64,000 nucleotides of DNA from Streptomyces sp. NBC_00576 (GCF_036345175.1 NZ_CP107780.1:10354001-10418000); one strand, 5' to 3'; counted from the first letter of the stretch, positions 43,593 to 51,624 are shown. Numbers and translations are program-made. Notes: generated from the sequence alone by a model not told the origin.

Positions 43593-44354
43593 TCAGCGCT
43601 GGCCCACCGGGCGGACGACGATCTCGTTCACGTCGACGTCCGCCGGCTGGCCGAGGGCGTACGAGATCGCCCGGGCGATCGCGTCGGCCGGCATGGCGTT
43701 GCGCCGGTAGACGCGCATCGCGTCCTGCGCGTGCGGGTCCGAGATGTGGTCGGCGAGTTCGCTCTCGACCACGCCCGGGGAGATCGTGGTGACCCGGATG
43801 CCCGGCTCCGATTCCAGCCGCAGGCCTTCCGTGATCGCCCAGGCCGCGAACTTCGTTGCCGAGTAGACCGCCGAGGTCGGGACCACCTCGTGGGCGCCGA
43901 CGGAGGCGACCGTCACGACGTGGCCGGCTCCTTGCCGCCGGAAGTGGGGAAGGACCGCCGCGATGCCGTGGAGCAGTCCCCGCACGTTCACGTCGATCAT
44001 GCGGTCCCATTCGTCGACGAGTAGCGCGTCGAGTCTCGCAAGGGGCATCACACCGGCGTTGTTCACGATCGCGTCGATCCGTCCGTACTCGGCGACGGTG
44101 TCGTCGACGGCCGCGCGCACGTCGGCGGCATCGGTCACGTCGAGCCGTCGATGGCCTGCCCGGCCGCCTTCCGCACGGATGTGGGAGGACAGTGCCGCAA
44201 GGCGGTCCGTGCGCCGGGCGCCGAGGACGATCCGGTGGCCCTCGGAGGCGAGCCGCAGTGCGGTGGCCTCGCCGATGCCGCTGCTGGCACCGGTCACGAG
44301 GACGACCCGGGAGGAGGGGGTGGCCTCGGGGAATGTTGAAGTGCTTGTGGTCAT
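43593..44354 (-). CDS. Short-chain dehydrogenase/reductase
   Basis: 253 residues from ATG 44354; the frame extends to 44432 into the divergent promoter. Classical SDR: VVLVTGASSGIGEATAL (cofactor), DAIVNNAGVMPL, active site Ser in VASVGA and YSATK. The GARRTDRL after beta2 suggests NADPH preference. Divergent from an XRE regulator gene with 101 bp between starts, a common Streptomyces regulator-SDR pair in which the regulator controls the SDR. Substrate unknown. Confidence 0.9.
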   Translation of the reverse strand: MTTSTSTFPEATPSSRVVLVTGASSGIGEATALRLASEGHRIVLGARRTDRLAALSSHIRAEGGRAGHRRLDVTDAADVRAAVDDTVAEYGRIDAIVNNAGVMPLARLDALLVDEWDRMIDVNVRGLLHGIAAVLPHFRRQGAGHVVTVASVGAHEVVPTSAVYSATKFAAWAITEGLRLESEPGIRVTTISPGVVESELADHISDPHAQDAMRVYRRNAMPADAIARAISYALGQPADVDVNEIVVRPVGQR

Positions 44355-44455
44355 GGCCCCAGACTCGGCCGCCCGCCGGGGGCGAGGAAGGTCGCCGTTC
44401 ACCTGGGTGCGGCACACCCTGGATACGCTCACTCGCCGCCCCTAGCCTTGGGCGC

Positions 44456-45298
44456 ATGGCCCCCTCACCACTCGGCGACTATCTGCGCAGCAGACGTTCG
44501 CAGCTCACCCCCGAGGCACTAGGTCTTCCCGTCTACGGAAGGCGCCGGGTCGTCGGCCTCCGGCGCGAGGAGGTGGCCATGCTCACCGGCGTCAGCGTGG
44601 ACTACTACGTGCGCCTCGAACAGGGACGGGAGGTCAATCCGTCGCCCCAGGTACTCGATTCGCTCGGTGAAGTCCTGCGCCTGGACGACGACGGCCGCCA
44701 GCACCTGTACCGGCTGGCCGGGCTCAGCCCGCGACCGGAGGCGGCGGCGCCGGTGGAGGAGGCAGACGTCTCGTTGCTGGAACTCCTGCAGTCCTGGCCG
44801 GACAGTCCGGCGCTCGTCCTCGGCCGGGCGTACGACGTCCTGGCGAGCAATCGTCTGGGGGAGGCGCTCTTCCTCGGGTTCCCGTTCTCCAGGAACCTGA
44901 CGCGCTCGCTCTTCCTCGACCTGGGGGCGCGCACGTTCTACCCGGACTGGCACGCCGTCGCCGAGAACACGGTCGCCGGGGTCCGCCTCGCCGACGGACT
45001 CACGCCGGGCAGCCCCCGTATCCGCGCGATCGTCGACGAACTCCGCGTGAAGAGCCCCGAGTTCGTGACGATGTGGGAGCAGCACAACGCCCGGGGGAAA
45101 CGTGTCCAGTCGAAGCGGTTCACGCACCCCGAGGTCGGCCTCCTTGAACTGCGGGTGCACGTGTTCGACGTGAAAGGCGCCCCGGGGCAGGAACTCGTGG
45201 TGTACCACGCGGTCCCGGGCTCGACGAGCGCGCAGTCCCTGTCGCTTCTCGGCAGCCTCGCGGCGACCCGGCAACCGGGGCAGGCGACACGAGGCTAG
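44456..45298 (+). CDS. XRE/MmyB-like transcriptional regulator
   Basis: 280 residues, ATG 44456. N-terminal HTH (LGDYLRSRRSQLTPEALGLP, LRREEVAMLTGVSVDYYVRLEQGR), then an MmyB-like ligand-binding domain (about 100-265: LVLGRAYDVLASNRLGEALF, FVTMWEQHNARGKRVQSKRF, HPEVGLLELRVHVFDV). These bind small hydrophobic molecules and usually regulate the divergent dehydrogenase gene, here the SDR. Its stop codon shares bases with the convergent acyl-CoA dehydrogenase stop (CTAG at 45295-45298). Confidence 0.88.
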   Translation: MAPSPLGDYLRSRRSQLTPEALGLPVYGRRRVVGLRREEVAMLTGVSVDYYVRLEQGREVNPSPQVLDSLGEVLRLDDDGRQHLYRLAGLSPRPEAAAPVEEADVSLLELLQSWPDSPALVLGRAYDVLASNRLGEALFLGFPFSRNLTRSLFLDLGARTFYPDWHAVAENTVAGVRLADGLTPGSPRIRAIVDELRVKSPEFVTMWEQHNARGKRVQSKRFTHPEVGLLELRVHVFDVKGAPGQELVVYHAVPGSTSAQSLSLLGSLAATRQPGQATRG

Positions 45299-46344
45299 GG
45301 CGAGGCGAGGAACCCCAGGTGTGCGCCCCGCACATCGGACGTCTGGCCCTGCACCAGCAGGAACAGCCCTTCGCGCGCCAGCCGTTGGGCCGGGCTGTTC
45401 AGGTCCAGCGACCGGCCGCCCCCGGCGACGATCGCCGCGGTCGTCGCCGTACGCATCAGGTCGTACGCCCGGGTCTTGAGCGCCAGCCGATCCGCCATGT
45501 GCTCCTGCGGCCGACGGTGGTCCGCGAGGGCGTACGCGGTGCGGCGCACGGCGTCGAGGCGGGTGCGCAGTGAGCGCGCGGTCGCCGTGGCGTCCGGGTG
45601 GGCGGCGAGGAGTTCGAGGGCCGCGTACGCCACCCCGAACACTGCCGGGCTCGTGTTGGCGGCCCTCGGCAGGTCGACCAGGGCGAACTTCTCACGCGGG
45701 GTACGCAGAACGACCGCCTCCTCCGGCAGCCGCAGGCCCTTCAGCTCCAGGGACACCGTACGGGCGGCCGTCAGCGCCGCCAGACGCATGGGCGGCGAGG
45801 CACGCAGCCCCGACTGTTCGCGGGCGTCGGCGAAGGCGAACACCACCTCGTCCGTGTCGGACAACCCCGCGAGCAGCATGACGTCGTTCAGCCCCCAGCC
45901 CGTGTACCAGGGCACCGTTCCGTCGAAGCGCCAGCCGCCGCGCTCGTACCCGACCCGCACCGGGACGCGAGGGAAGGAACGCAGGTGCGCGTACGCGATC
46001 CCCGAGAGCAGGGCTCCCGTCGACAGCGGGCCCAACAGGCGGTCCCGTACCGGGAACTGGGACTCCGTCAGCAGCTTCACCGGTGTGTGGTGCTGGGTCT
46101 GCACGAACCAGGTCGAGCAGCACGCCCCGGCCAGGATCTCGGCGACCTCCCGGGCCACCGCGGCGGACGCGCCCGCACCCCCGTACTCCTTCGGCGCGCT
46201 CACCCCGAGCAGCCCCGACCGCTTGATGGCCTTGATACTGCTCGCGGGCACGCCCTCCTGGTCGACCCGGCCGGCCTGTGGGGCTAGGACATCGGCGGCG
46301 AGCCGGCGGGCGACGGTGACGAGCGGGTGCGGGATGGCGGTCAT
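45295..46344 (-). CDS. Acyl-CoA dehydrogenase family protein
   Basis: 349 residues from ATG 46344; a TTG two codons further up (46350) is closer to the GGGAG site and may be the real start. Acyl-CoA dehydrogenase fold: GLLGVSAPKEYGGAGAS at the N-terminus, CCSTWFVQTQHH, GGWRFDGTVPWYTGWG. The catalytic Glu and the C-terminal helices are divergent and the protein is short, so it could be a hydroxylase/monooxygenase-type (HpaB/DszC-like) or degenerate member. It stands alone between an XRE regulator (convergent) and a YciI gene (divergent). Confidence 0.8.
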   Translation of the reverse strand: MTAIPHPLVTVARRLAADVLAPQAGRVDQEGVPASSIKAIKRSGLLGVSAPKEYGGAGASAAVAREVAEILAGACCSTWFVQTQHHTPVKLLTESQFPVRDRLLGPLSTGALLSGIAYAHLRSFPRVPVRVGYERGGWRFDGTVPWYTGWGLNDVMLLAGLSDTDEVVFAFADAREQSGLRASPPMRLAALTAARTVSLELKGLRLPEEAVVLRTPREKFALVDLPRAANTSPAVFGVAYAALELLAAHPDATATARSLRTRLDAVRRTAYALADHRRPQEHMADRLALKTRAYDLMRTATTAAIVAGGGRSLDLNSPAQRLAREGLFLLVQGQTSDVRGAHLGFLASP

Positions 46345-46442
46345 GAACAAGATTCTCCCGGTGTCGCGGTGCGTTGTGCCTCTACAGAAGTGCTCCCTTC
46401 GTGTAGGAGATGGGGCAGAGCCGTGATGCCCAGGAGGACGCG

Positions 46443-46796
46443 ATGAAGTACTACCTGCTCAGCGCGATGAAGCCGGTCGGCGAACCGTCCGCGCCCGAGA
46501 CGATGGTGGAGATCAACCACAGACTGAGCGTCTTCCATGACGAGTTGCGTGAGGCCGGAGCCTGGGTCTTCGCGGGCGGACTCCACCGTCCTGACGCGGC
46601 GACCGTACTGCGGCCCCAGGGCGACGAGGTCGAGGTAATCGAGGGGCCCTACGCCGAGGACAAGGAGTTCCTCGGCGGGATCTGCCTTCTCATGGCACCC
46701 GACCTCGACACCGCGCTGGAGTGGGGGCGCAAGGCGGCACTGGCGACGACTCTGCCGGTCGAGGTCCGACCCTTCCTGGGCGAGGTGGACGACTGA
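46443..46796 (+). CDS. YciI-like (DGPF) protein
   Basis: 117 residues from ATG 46443 with AGGAGG 5 nt upstream. YciI/DGPF pattern: MKYYLLSAM, GLHRPDAATVLRPQGDEVEV, IEGPYAEDKEFLGGICLL, LPVEVRPF. Ferredoxin-like dimeric fold of unclear activity (related to dehydrochlorinase-like and sigma-factor-associated YCII proteins). No ECF sigma gene is adjacent, the usual partner. Followed by a hairpin and a MarR gene. Confidence 0.85.
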   Translation: MKYYLLSAMKPVGEPSAPETMVEINHRLSVFHDELREAGAWVFAGGLHRPDAATVLRPQGDEVEVIEGPYAEDKEFLGGICLLMAPDLDTALEWGRKAALATTLPVEVRPFLGEVDD

Positions 46797-46810
46797 GGGG
46801 TCGCCACCGT

Positions 46811-46845
46811 GATGGCGGGGCGGTCCCGGTGAACTCCCCGCCATC
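46811..46845 (+). terminator. Hairpin after YciI gene
   Basis: 10-bp arms GATGGCGGGG (46811-46820) and CCCCGCCATC (46836-46845) with 15-nt loop, 14 bp after the stop. Confidence 0.6.
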
Positions 46846-46847
46846 TC

Positions 46848-46862
46848 ATACGATGTACGTAT
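46848..46862. promoter_or_regulatory. Palindrome before MarR gene
   Basis: ATACG-ATGTA-CGTAT, perfect 5-bp arms, 23 bp before the MarR ATG. Typical place and form of a MarR autoregulatory operator. Confidence 0.45.
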
Positions 46863-46885
46863 CCCCGGGACCGAGGAGCAGCAGG

Positions 46886-47326
46886 ATGCCCACACCTTCG
46901 CAGCGTCGGCCCCAGGACCTTCTGCGGCTCCTGACGCGGGCCGAGCGGCTGGCCGCACGCCACCTCCAGCCCGTCCTGGACGAGCACGGCTGCTCGCTCG
47001 ACGCCTGGCGCGTCCTCGCCCTGCTCTCCGACGGTGCCGGTCACCACATGACCGCGATCGCCGAGGCCGCCTTCCTGCCGCCGCCGACGCTGACCCGGCT
47101 GGTCGACCACCTCGTCGACCAGAACCTCGTGCACCGCCGGGTCGACGTCCACGACCGGCGGCGCATCCTCGTCCACCTCACCCCACGCGGTCAGGAGTAC
47201 TGGCGCCGCCTCGATCGCCAGGTCCGCGCCGACTGGCCGCTGCTCAGCGACGGCGACGACGAACTTCTCGGCGCCCTCCTGGATCGGCTGGCCGTGACGC
47301 TCGACGGGACGACGGCCCAGGTCTGA
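46886..47326 (+). CDS. MarR-family regulator
   Basis: 146 residues from ATG 46886. Winged-helix MarR core: LDAWRVLALLSDGAGHHMTA, IAEAAFLPPPTLTRLVDHLV, HRRVDVHDRRRILVHLTPRG (wing). Probably a dimeric repressor responding to a phenolic or other small ligand. An inverted repeat lies just upstream. The aldehyde dehydrogenase gene 166 bp downstream on the same strand is a plausible target. Confidence 0.88.
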   Translation: MPTPSQRRPQDLLRLLTRAERLAARHLQPVLDEHGCSLDAWRVLALLSDGAGHHMTAIAEAAFLPPPTLTRLVDHLVDQNLVHRRVDVHDRRRILVHLTPRGQEYWRRLDRQVRADWPLLSDGDDELLGALLDRLAVTLDGTTAQV

Positions 47327-47492
47327 CGCCTTCATCGACGCTGACACGCACGGCGACGATCGGTCACTCACAGTCATCTTCATGTATAGGGAATATATTT
47401 TGCCGCATGAAAGGTTGGCAGGTAAGTCGAGTACATCGAGCCGGCCATCCGCGCCCGAGACCACCGCATCAGACCATCGTGAGCGAGGCACC

Positions 47493-48818
47493 GTGAACCA
47501 CCCCACGCCCCCCGAGCAGCCCGCCGACATCGTGGCGCGCCTGCGCGCCACCTTCCGTACGGGCCGCACCAAGCCCGTCGAGTGGCGCAGGGCACAGCTC
47601 GGCCGCCTGCGCGAACTGCTCACGGAGCACGGCACGGACGTGGCCGCCGCCCTCCACGCGGACCTCGGCAAGAGCTCGGCCGAATCCTTCCGTACGGAGA
47701 TCGACTTCACGATCCGGGAGATCGACCACACCCTCGAGCACCTCGACGGCTGGCTGCGCCCCGAGCCCGCCCCTGTCCCCGAGCGGCTCGGCGTCGACAC
47801 CACGGCCTGGACGCAGTACGACCCGCTGGGCGTCGTCCTGGTCATCGCGCCCTGGAACTATCCGGTCCAGCTGTTGCTCACCCCGGTCGTCGGCGCACTG
47901 GCCGCAGGCAACGCGGTGGTGATCAAGCCGAGCGAACTGGCCCCCGCCACCTCCGAGATCGTGGCCCGGCTGCTGCCCCAGTACCTTGACACGGACGCGG
48001 TCGCCGTCGTCGAGGGCGGCGTCCCGGAGACCACGGCGCTGCTGGCCGAGCGCTTCGACCACATCTTCTACACCGGCAACGGCACCGTCGGCCGTATCGT
48101 GATGCGCGCCGCCGCCGAGCACCTCACCCCGGTCGCCCTCGAACTCGGCGGCAAGTCCCCGGCGTTCGTCGACACCGATATCGACGTGGACGTCGTCGCC
48201 GACCGGCTGGTCCGGGGCAAGTTCCTCAACGCCGGCCAGACCTGCGTAGCCCCCGACTACGTTCTCACCGACCCGGAGACCGCCGCCGCGCTGGAGCCCG
48301 CGCTCGCCAAGGCCGTCGAGAACCTCTTCGGCGCGGACCCGGCCACCTCCACCGAGTACGGCCGTATCGTCAACGAACGCCACTTCGACCGCCTCGGCGG
48401 TCTGCTCGACTCGGGTCGGGTCGTCACCGGCGGCGTCAAGGACCGTACGACGAAGTACATCGCGCCGACCGTCCTCGCCGACGTCGACCCCACCTCGCCC
48501 GTGATGCGGGAGGAGATCTTCGGCCCGATCCTGCCGATCGTCACGGTGGCCGGACTGGACGACGCGATCGGCTTCATCAACGACCGCGACAAGCCGCTCG
48601 CGCTGTACGTGTTCACCGAGTCCGGCACGACCCGGGAGCGGATCGCCGCCGAGACGTCCTCCGGCGCTGTCGGCTACGGTCTGCCGCTCGCCCATCTCAC
48701 CGTCTCCGACCTGCCGTTCGGCGGGGTGGGGGAGAGCGGGATGGGCAGTTATCACGGCCGCTACTCGATCGAGACGTTCAGCCACCGCAAGGCGGTGCTG
48801 GCGAAGCCCCTGAGCTGA
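47493..48818 (+). CDS. Aldehyde dehydrogenase (ALDH3/coniferyl-aldehyde type)
   Basis: 441 residues from GTG 47493 (GAGG 5 nt upstream); the open frame runs up to 47382 without family sequence. NAD(P)-dependent aldehyde dehydrogenase: VIAPWNYPVQLLL, ELGGKSPAFVD with Glu217, NAGQTCVAPDYVL with catalytic Cys251, EEIFGPILP and the C-terminal PFGGVGESGMGSYHG. The short length and lack of the long N-terminal segment place it with ALDH3-like fatty/aromatic aldehyde enzymes. An AT-rich stretch (47385-47402) before it may contain a promoter. Followed by two hairpins. Confidence 0.9.
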   Translation: MNHPTPPEQPADIVARLRATFRTGRTKPVEWRRAQLGRLRELLTEHGTDVAAALHADLGKSSAESFRTEIDFTIREIDHTLEHLDGWLRPEPAPVPERLGVDTTAWTQYDPLGVVLVIAPWNYPVQLLLTPVVGALAAGNAVVIKPSELAPATSEIVARLLPQYLDTDAVAVVEGGVPETTALLAERFDHIFYTGNGTVGRIVMRAAAEHLTPVALELGGKSPAFVDTDIDVDVVADRLVRGKFLNAGQTCVAPDYVLTDPETAAALEPALAKAVENLFGADPATSTEYGRIVNERHFDRLGGLLDSGRVVTGGVKDRTTKYIAPTVLADVDPTSPVMREEIFGPILPIVTVAGLDDAIGFINDRDKPLALYVFTESGTTRERIAAETSSGAVGYGLPLAHLTVSDLPFGGVGESGMGSYHGRYSIETFSHRKAVLAKPLS

Positions 48819-48845
48819 GCCGAGGTCCCGCCGGGGCGGGACGCC

Positions 48846-48892
48846 AATCGCCCGCGTTGCCGAGAATGACATTCTCGGCAACGCGGGCGATT
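48846..48892. terminator. 47-bp near-perfect hairpin, with an embedded operator core
   Basis: Perfect 22-bp inverted repeat (48846-48867 and 48871-48892) with loop GAC, between the convergent aldehyde dehydrogenase and TetR genes. A smaller hairpin (GTCCCGC/GCGGGAC, about 48824-48841) precedes it. The tip reads GAGAAT-GAC-ATTCTC, the same arms as the operator-like palindrome upstream of the TetR gene. Confidence 0.8.
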
Positions 48893-48916
48893 CAGTGTCG
48901 GTGTGCGTGGAGTGGC

Positions 48917-49567
48917 TCAGGCGCCGGAGATGCCACCGAGGCAGAACTGCCACACCTCGTCGGCGGTCACCGGGTGGGCGTGGCTGTCCGAGGGGACGCC
49001 ATTGGCCTGCGCGGCGAACATGACGGTCTGCATGAGGAGCGCCGCCAGCCTGCGGGGCTTGTCCGCGTGGATGCTGCCCGCCTCGGCGGCCTGCTCCAGC
49101 AGCTCGGTGAACAGGTTCAGCAGGGGCAGGTGTGCGGTGGCTACCTGGGCGGGGTGCTTGACCAGCAGCTGCAGTGCGAAGTCGCTGAACAGGGGGCGCT
49201 GGACACCGGGGTTGGGCAGCGACTGCTCGAACAGCAATTCCACCGCGATCCGGAGTCGGGGCAGCGGATCCCCGGCGCCCGAGGTGGCCTCGCGGATCTC
49301 GATCGCCGATGTGGAGAGGGCGTCTTCGAACAGGGCGAGCAGCAGTTCGTGCTTGCCGTCGAAGTGCTGGTAGAAGCTGCGCAGCGACTGCTTGGAGCGG
49401 TCGACGACCTCCTGGACGGTGAAGTCTGTGGCCCCCTTCTCCGCGATGAGTTCCTGCGCGGCGTCCAGGAAGCGCTGAACGCGCTGCTCGGCGCGCTGTT
49501 TCGCGGCGCGGGTGGATCGCTCTACGGCGCGCTGGCGCCAGGCGGGCTCTTCGGGGATGGCGGTCAC
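48917..49567 (-). CDS. TetR/AcrR-family regulator
   Basis: 216 residues, GTG start at 49567. N-terminal HTH: RFLDAAQELIAEKGATDFTV, QEVVDRSKQSLRSFYQHF, DGKHELLLALFEDAL; ligand domain about 80-216. No ribosome site is evident; TATCGT ends 7 nt before the GTG, fitting a leaderless transcript. Divergent from the alpha/beta hydrolase gene, with a perfect ATGAGAAT-N3-ATTCTCAT palindrome between them that it probably binds. Confidence 0.88.
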   Translation of the reverse strand: MTAIPEEPAWRQRAVERSTRAAKQRAEQRVQRFLDAAQELIAEKGATDFTVQEVVDRSKQSLRSFYQHFDGKHELLLALFEDALSTSAIEIREATSGAGDPLPRLRIAVELLFEQSLPNPGVQRPLFSDFALQLLVKHPAQVATAHLPLLNLFTELLEQAAEAGSIHADKPRRLAALLMQTVMFAAQANGVPSDSHAHPVTADEVWQFCLGGISGA

Positions 49568-49657
49568 TTGTAGAACGATACTGCACTTCAGCGGTAATCA
49601 GTCGAAGCTCCCTAACGAATCACGCACCGCAACTTTCGAGACCCTTACTTGCACAGA

Positions 49658-49676
49658 ATGAGAATGTTATTCTCAT
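49658..49676. promoter_or_regulatory. TetR operator candidate (ATGAGAAT-GTT-ATTCTCAT)
   Basis: Perfect 8-bp arms, 90 bp from the TetR start and 67 bp from the hydrolase start. The GAGAAT-N3-ATTCTC core recurs at 48862-48876 and, with one mismatch, at 51654-51668. Confidence 0.65.
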
Positions 49677-49742
49677 CTGCATCGCGGACGTCCGGAGCAG
49701 TGCCCGCGCGGCATCGAGTCGTCGAAACGAGGGTCGTCTGAC

Positions 49743-50753
49743 ATGGCATGGGACTTTTCCACCGAGCCCGAGTTCGAGGAGAACTGGAGTGGATCAGGCG
49801 GTTCCGCGCCCAGCGGCGCGATCCTCTTTCCGGGCCGACACATGACCGGTGCCTCACGCGTCGTCGTCGACGTGGACGGCATCGCCGTGTCGGCACTGCT
49901 GTGCGAGGCACGGCAGCCGCGCGCCGTCGTCCTCGCGCTGCACGGCGGGCCGCGTTCTCGGGCTACTTCGACTACCCGGACCGGCCCCGGCTGTCCCTGC
50001 TGCGCACCGGCGAGGCCCTCGGCGTCACCGTCATCGCCATCGACCGTCCCGGGTACGGCAGTTCGGCCCCGCGCGCCGAGGAGTTCACGTCCCCGCAGCG
50101 GCGCGTCGACGTCGCCTACGGGGCCGTGGAGCGACTCCTTGCGGCCCGCCCGCCCGCGCGGCGCCGGCGTCTTCGTGCTGGCCCACTCCATCGGCAGCGA
50201 ACTCGGGGTCCGCATGGCGGCCGACGAACGGCGCGGACCGGACCTGCTAGGCCTGGAACTCGCCGGCACCGGACGCCGCCAACACGACGACGCGGCCGGC
50301 ATCCTCGGCGACTGGCGGCACCGGCCACCGAACAGCGGGGTGCGCGACCTGCTGTGGCAGCCGTCCCGTCTGTACGCGGACGACGTGGTCGGCGGCGCCC
50401 GCATCTCCTCGCGCTCACCCGCGTACGAGGGTTTCGTGGCCCGGAGCTGGATCGACACGTTTCCCCAGCTCGCCCCCCTTGTCCGGGTCCCCGTCCACTA
50501 CACCCTCGGCGAACACGAGCGGGTATGGAGCTCCGGGCCCTCGGCGCTCGCCGACATCGCCTCCCTGTTCACCTCGTCGCCCAGGGTTGCCGTCGACGAA
50601 CAGGCGGGCGGCGGACACAACTTGAGCATTGGGTTGACCTCTATGGCCTATCACCTCAAGGTGCTGTCGTTCGTGGAGGAGTGCGTGCTCGCACGCGAGG
50701 AACAGGATTCGGCGGCGGAGGTCGCCGAACGGCAGCAGGGGAGAGCAAGTTGA
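49743..50753 (+). CDS. Alpha/beta hydrolase with two compensating frameshifts
   Basis: The frame from ATG 49743 stays open for 336 codons, but its middle (about residues 70-140) is meaningless. The proper hydrolase sequence there is in the next frame: SGYFDYPDRPRLSLLRTGEA and IAIDRPGYGSSAPRAEEFTS. The reading switches at about 49944-49951 (one G apparently lost in a G run after LHGG) and back at about 50141-50162, after which AHSIGSELGVRM (nucleophile elbow, Ser in AHSIG) and GGGHNLS (His) are in the first frame. The encoded enzyme as it stands should not fold. Either a real double-indel pseudogene or two sequencing errors. Ends with a TTGA overlap with the DoxX gene. First gene of the decaying block. 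Confidence 0.75.
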   Translation: MAWDFSTEPEFEENWSGSGGSAPSGAILFPGRHMTGASRVVVDVDGIAVSALLCEARQPRAVVLALHGGPRSRATSTTRTGPGCPCCAPARPSASPSSPSTVPGTAVRPRAPRSSRPRSGASTSPTGPWSDSLRPARPRGAGVFVLAHSIGSELGVRMAADERRGPDLLGLELAGTGRRQHDDAAGILGDWRHRPPNSGVRDLLWQPSRLYADDVVGGARISSRSPAYEGFVARSWIDTFPQLAPLVRVPVHYTLGEHERVWSSGPSALADIASLFTSSPRVAVDEQAGGGHNLSIGLTSMAYHLKVLSFVEECVLAREEQDSAAEVAERQQGRAS

Positions 50754-51313
50754 CGAACGCGGAAGCGGTCGCGGTACTGGTCGTCAGAGTCGTCCTGGGC
50801 GTCATCATGATCGCGCACGGGCTCAACCACTGGCGGGGCGGCGGAAAGATCGAGGGCACGGCCCGCTGGTTCGGCGGGCTCGGGCTGCGGCACGGGACGC
50901 TGCAGGCATGGATGAGCGTGGTCACCGAGATCGGCGCGGGCGCGCTCCTGATCCTCGGCCTGTTCACCCCGCTGGCCTGCGCGGCGGTCGTCTCGGTGAT
51001 GCTGGTCGCGGGGCTCCTAGCCCACCGGCCCAACGGGTTCTTCGTGTTCAAGGACGGCTACGAGTACGTCCTGATGCTGGCCGCGATCTGCCTGGCGCTC
51101 GGGGTACTGGGGCCCGGCAAGGTCTCCGTGGACCACGCGGCGGACATCGAGGTCACCGGCTGGGCCGGGGGCGGCATCGCGCTCGGGGTCGCCGTGGTGG
51201 CCACGGCGGGGCTGCTTGCGACGTTCTGGCGTCCCGAGCGGCCTGCGAGGACGGAGGACCCGGCAACGGAGGACCCGGCCGGCACCGGAGCGGCCGGGCA
51301 GGAGGCCGGTTGA
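50750..51313 (+). CDS. DoxX-family membrane protein
   Basis: 187 residues, TTG start overlapping the hydrolase stop (TTGA), with GGGGAG 6 nt upstream. Four membrane helices: VAVLVVRVVLGVIMIAHGLN, VTEIGAGALLILGLFTP, YVLMLAAICLALGVLG, GGIALGVAVVATAGLLA. The HGxxH-like start IAHGLNHW and the GxGALLxLGL helix are DoxX features. The C-terminal 25 residues are acidic and repetitive (EDPATEDPAGTG). DoxX proteins are linked to quinone or thiosulfate redox and catabolic clusters; role here unknown. Intact, unlike its neighbours. Confidence 0.85.
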   Translation: MTNAEAVAVLVVRVVLGVIMIAHGLNHWRGGGKIEGTARWFGGLGLRHGTLQAWMSVVTEIGAGALLILGLFTPLACAAVVSVMLVAGLLAHRPNGFFVFKDGYEYVLMLAAICLALGVLGPGKVSVDHAADIEVTGWAGGGIALGVAVVATAGLLATFWRPERPARTEDPATEDPAGTGAAGQEAG

Positions 51314-51520
51314 TACGGGTCGGGTTCATCGGGCTCGGGAGCCAGGGCGGGCCCATGGCACAGCGGATCGCCGACGCCGGGTTCCCGACGACGCTGTGGG
51401 CGAGAAGGCCCGCGTCGCTCACCCCGTTCGTCGGCACGTCAGCCCAACGTGCCGTATCCGCCGCCGAGTTGGCCGCCGCCAGCGACCTCGTGTGCGTCTG
51501 TGTCGGTGACGACCCGGACA
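51310..51520 (+). pseudogene. Truncated 3-hydroxyisobutyrate-dehydrogenase-like gene
   Basis: TTG start overlapping the DoxX stop (TTGA). The first 70 codons are a clear NAD-binding domain: RVGFIGLGSQGGPMAQRIAD, FPTTLWARRPASL, AAASDLVCVCVGDDPD. Family members are about 290 residues. After DDPD the sequence reads into the antisense of a different gene start and stops at 51615. The C-terminal 220 residues are missing, so the product cannot be active. The break coincides with a tail-to-tail deletion joint. Confidence 0.75.
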
Positions 51521-51564
51521 TCGCCGTCGGCGGTCACGGTCAGGACGGAGCCGGCCTCGCCCAT
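51505..51564 (-). pseudogene. First codons of a lost enoyl-CoA hydratase-like gene
   Basis: On the minus strand, AGGAGA and ATG 51564 open a frame reading MGEAGSVLTVTADGDVRVVT, the typical first 20 residues of a crotonase-family protein (normally followed by LNRPE). Coding then breaks off where the plus-strand dehydrogenase fragment ends. The promoter region to its right is kept, with a GntR-type and a TetR-type operator candidate. The family call rests on a short segment. Confidence 0.5.
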
Positions 51565-51615
51565 GCGCACCCTCTCCTCGCACTGTCTGGTCGGTCGACC
51601 TCGGATGCTAGTTAA

Positions 51616-51624
51616 GGTCAGACC
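51616..51624. promoter_or_regulatory. GntR/FadR-type operator candidate, copy 1 (GGTCAGACC)
   Basis: AA-GGTCAGACC-AAAA upstream of the minus-strand hydratase remnant. Matches the GGTnnnACC core bound by FCD-type GntR regulators such as FadR, LldR and PdhR. Repeated at 53929-53937. Confidence 0.55.

Noticed and set aside
47469..49586. 705-codon minus-strand frame across aldehyde dehydrogenase and TetR genes
   Set aside because: Antisense of ALDH and out-of-frame TetR; the ALDH and TetR frames carry all family motifs.
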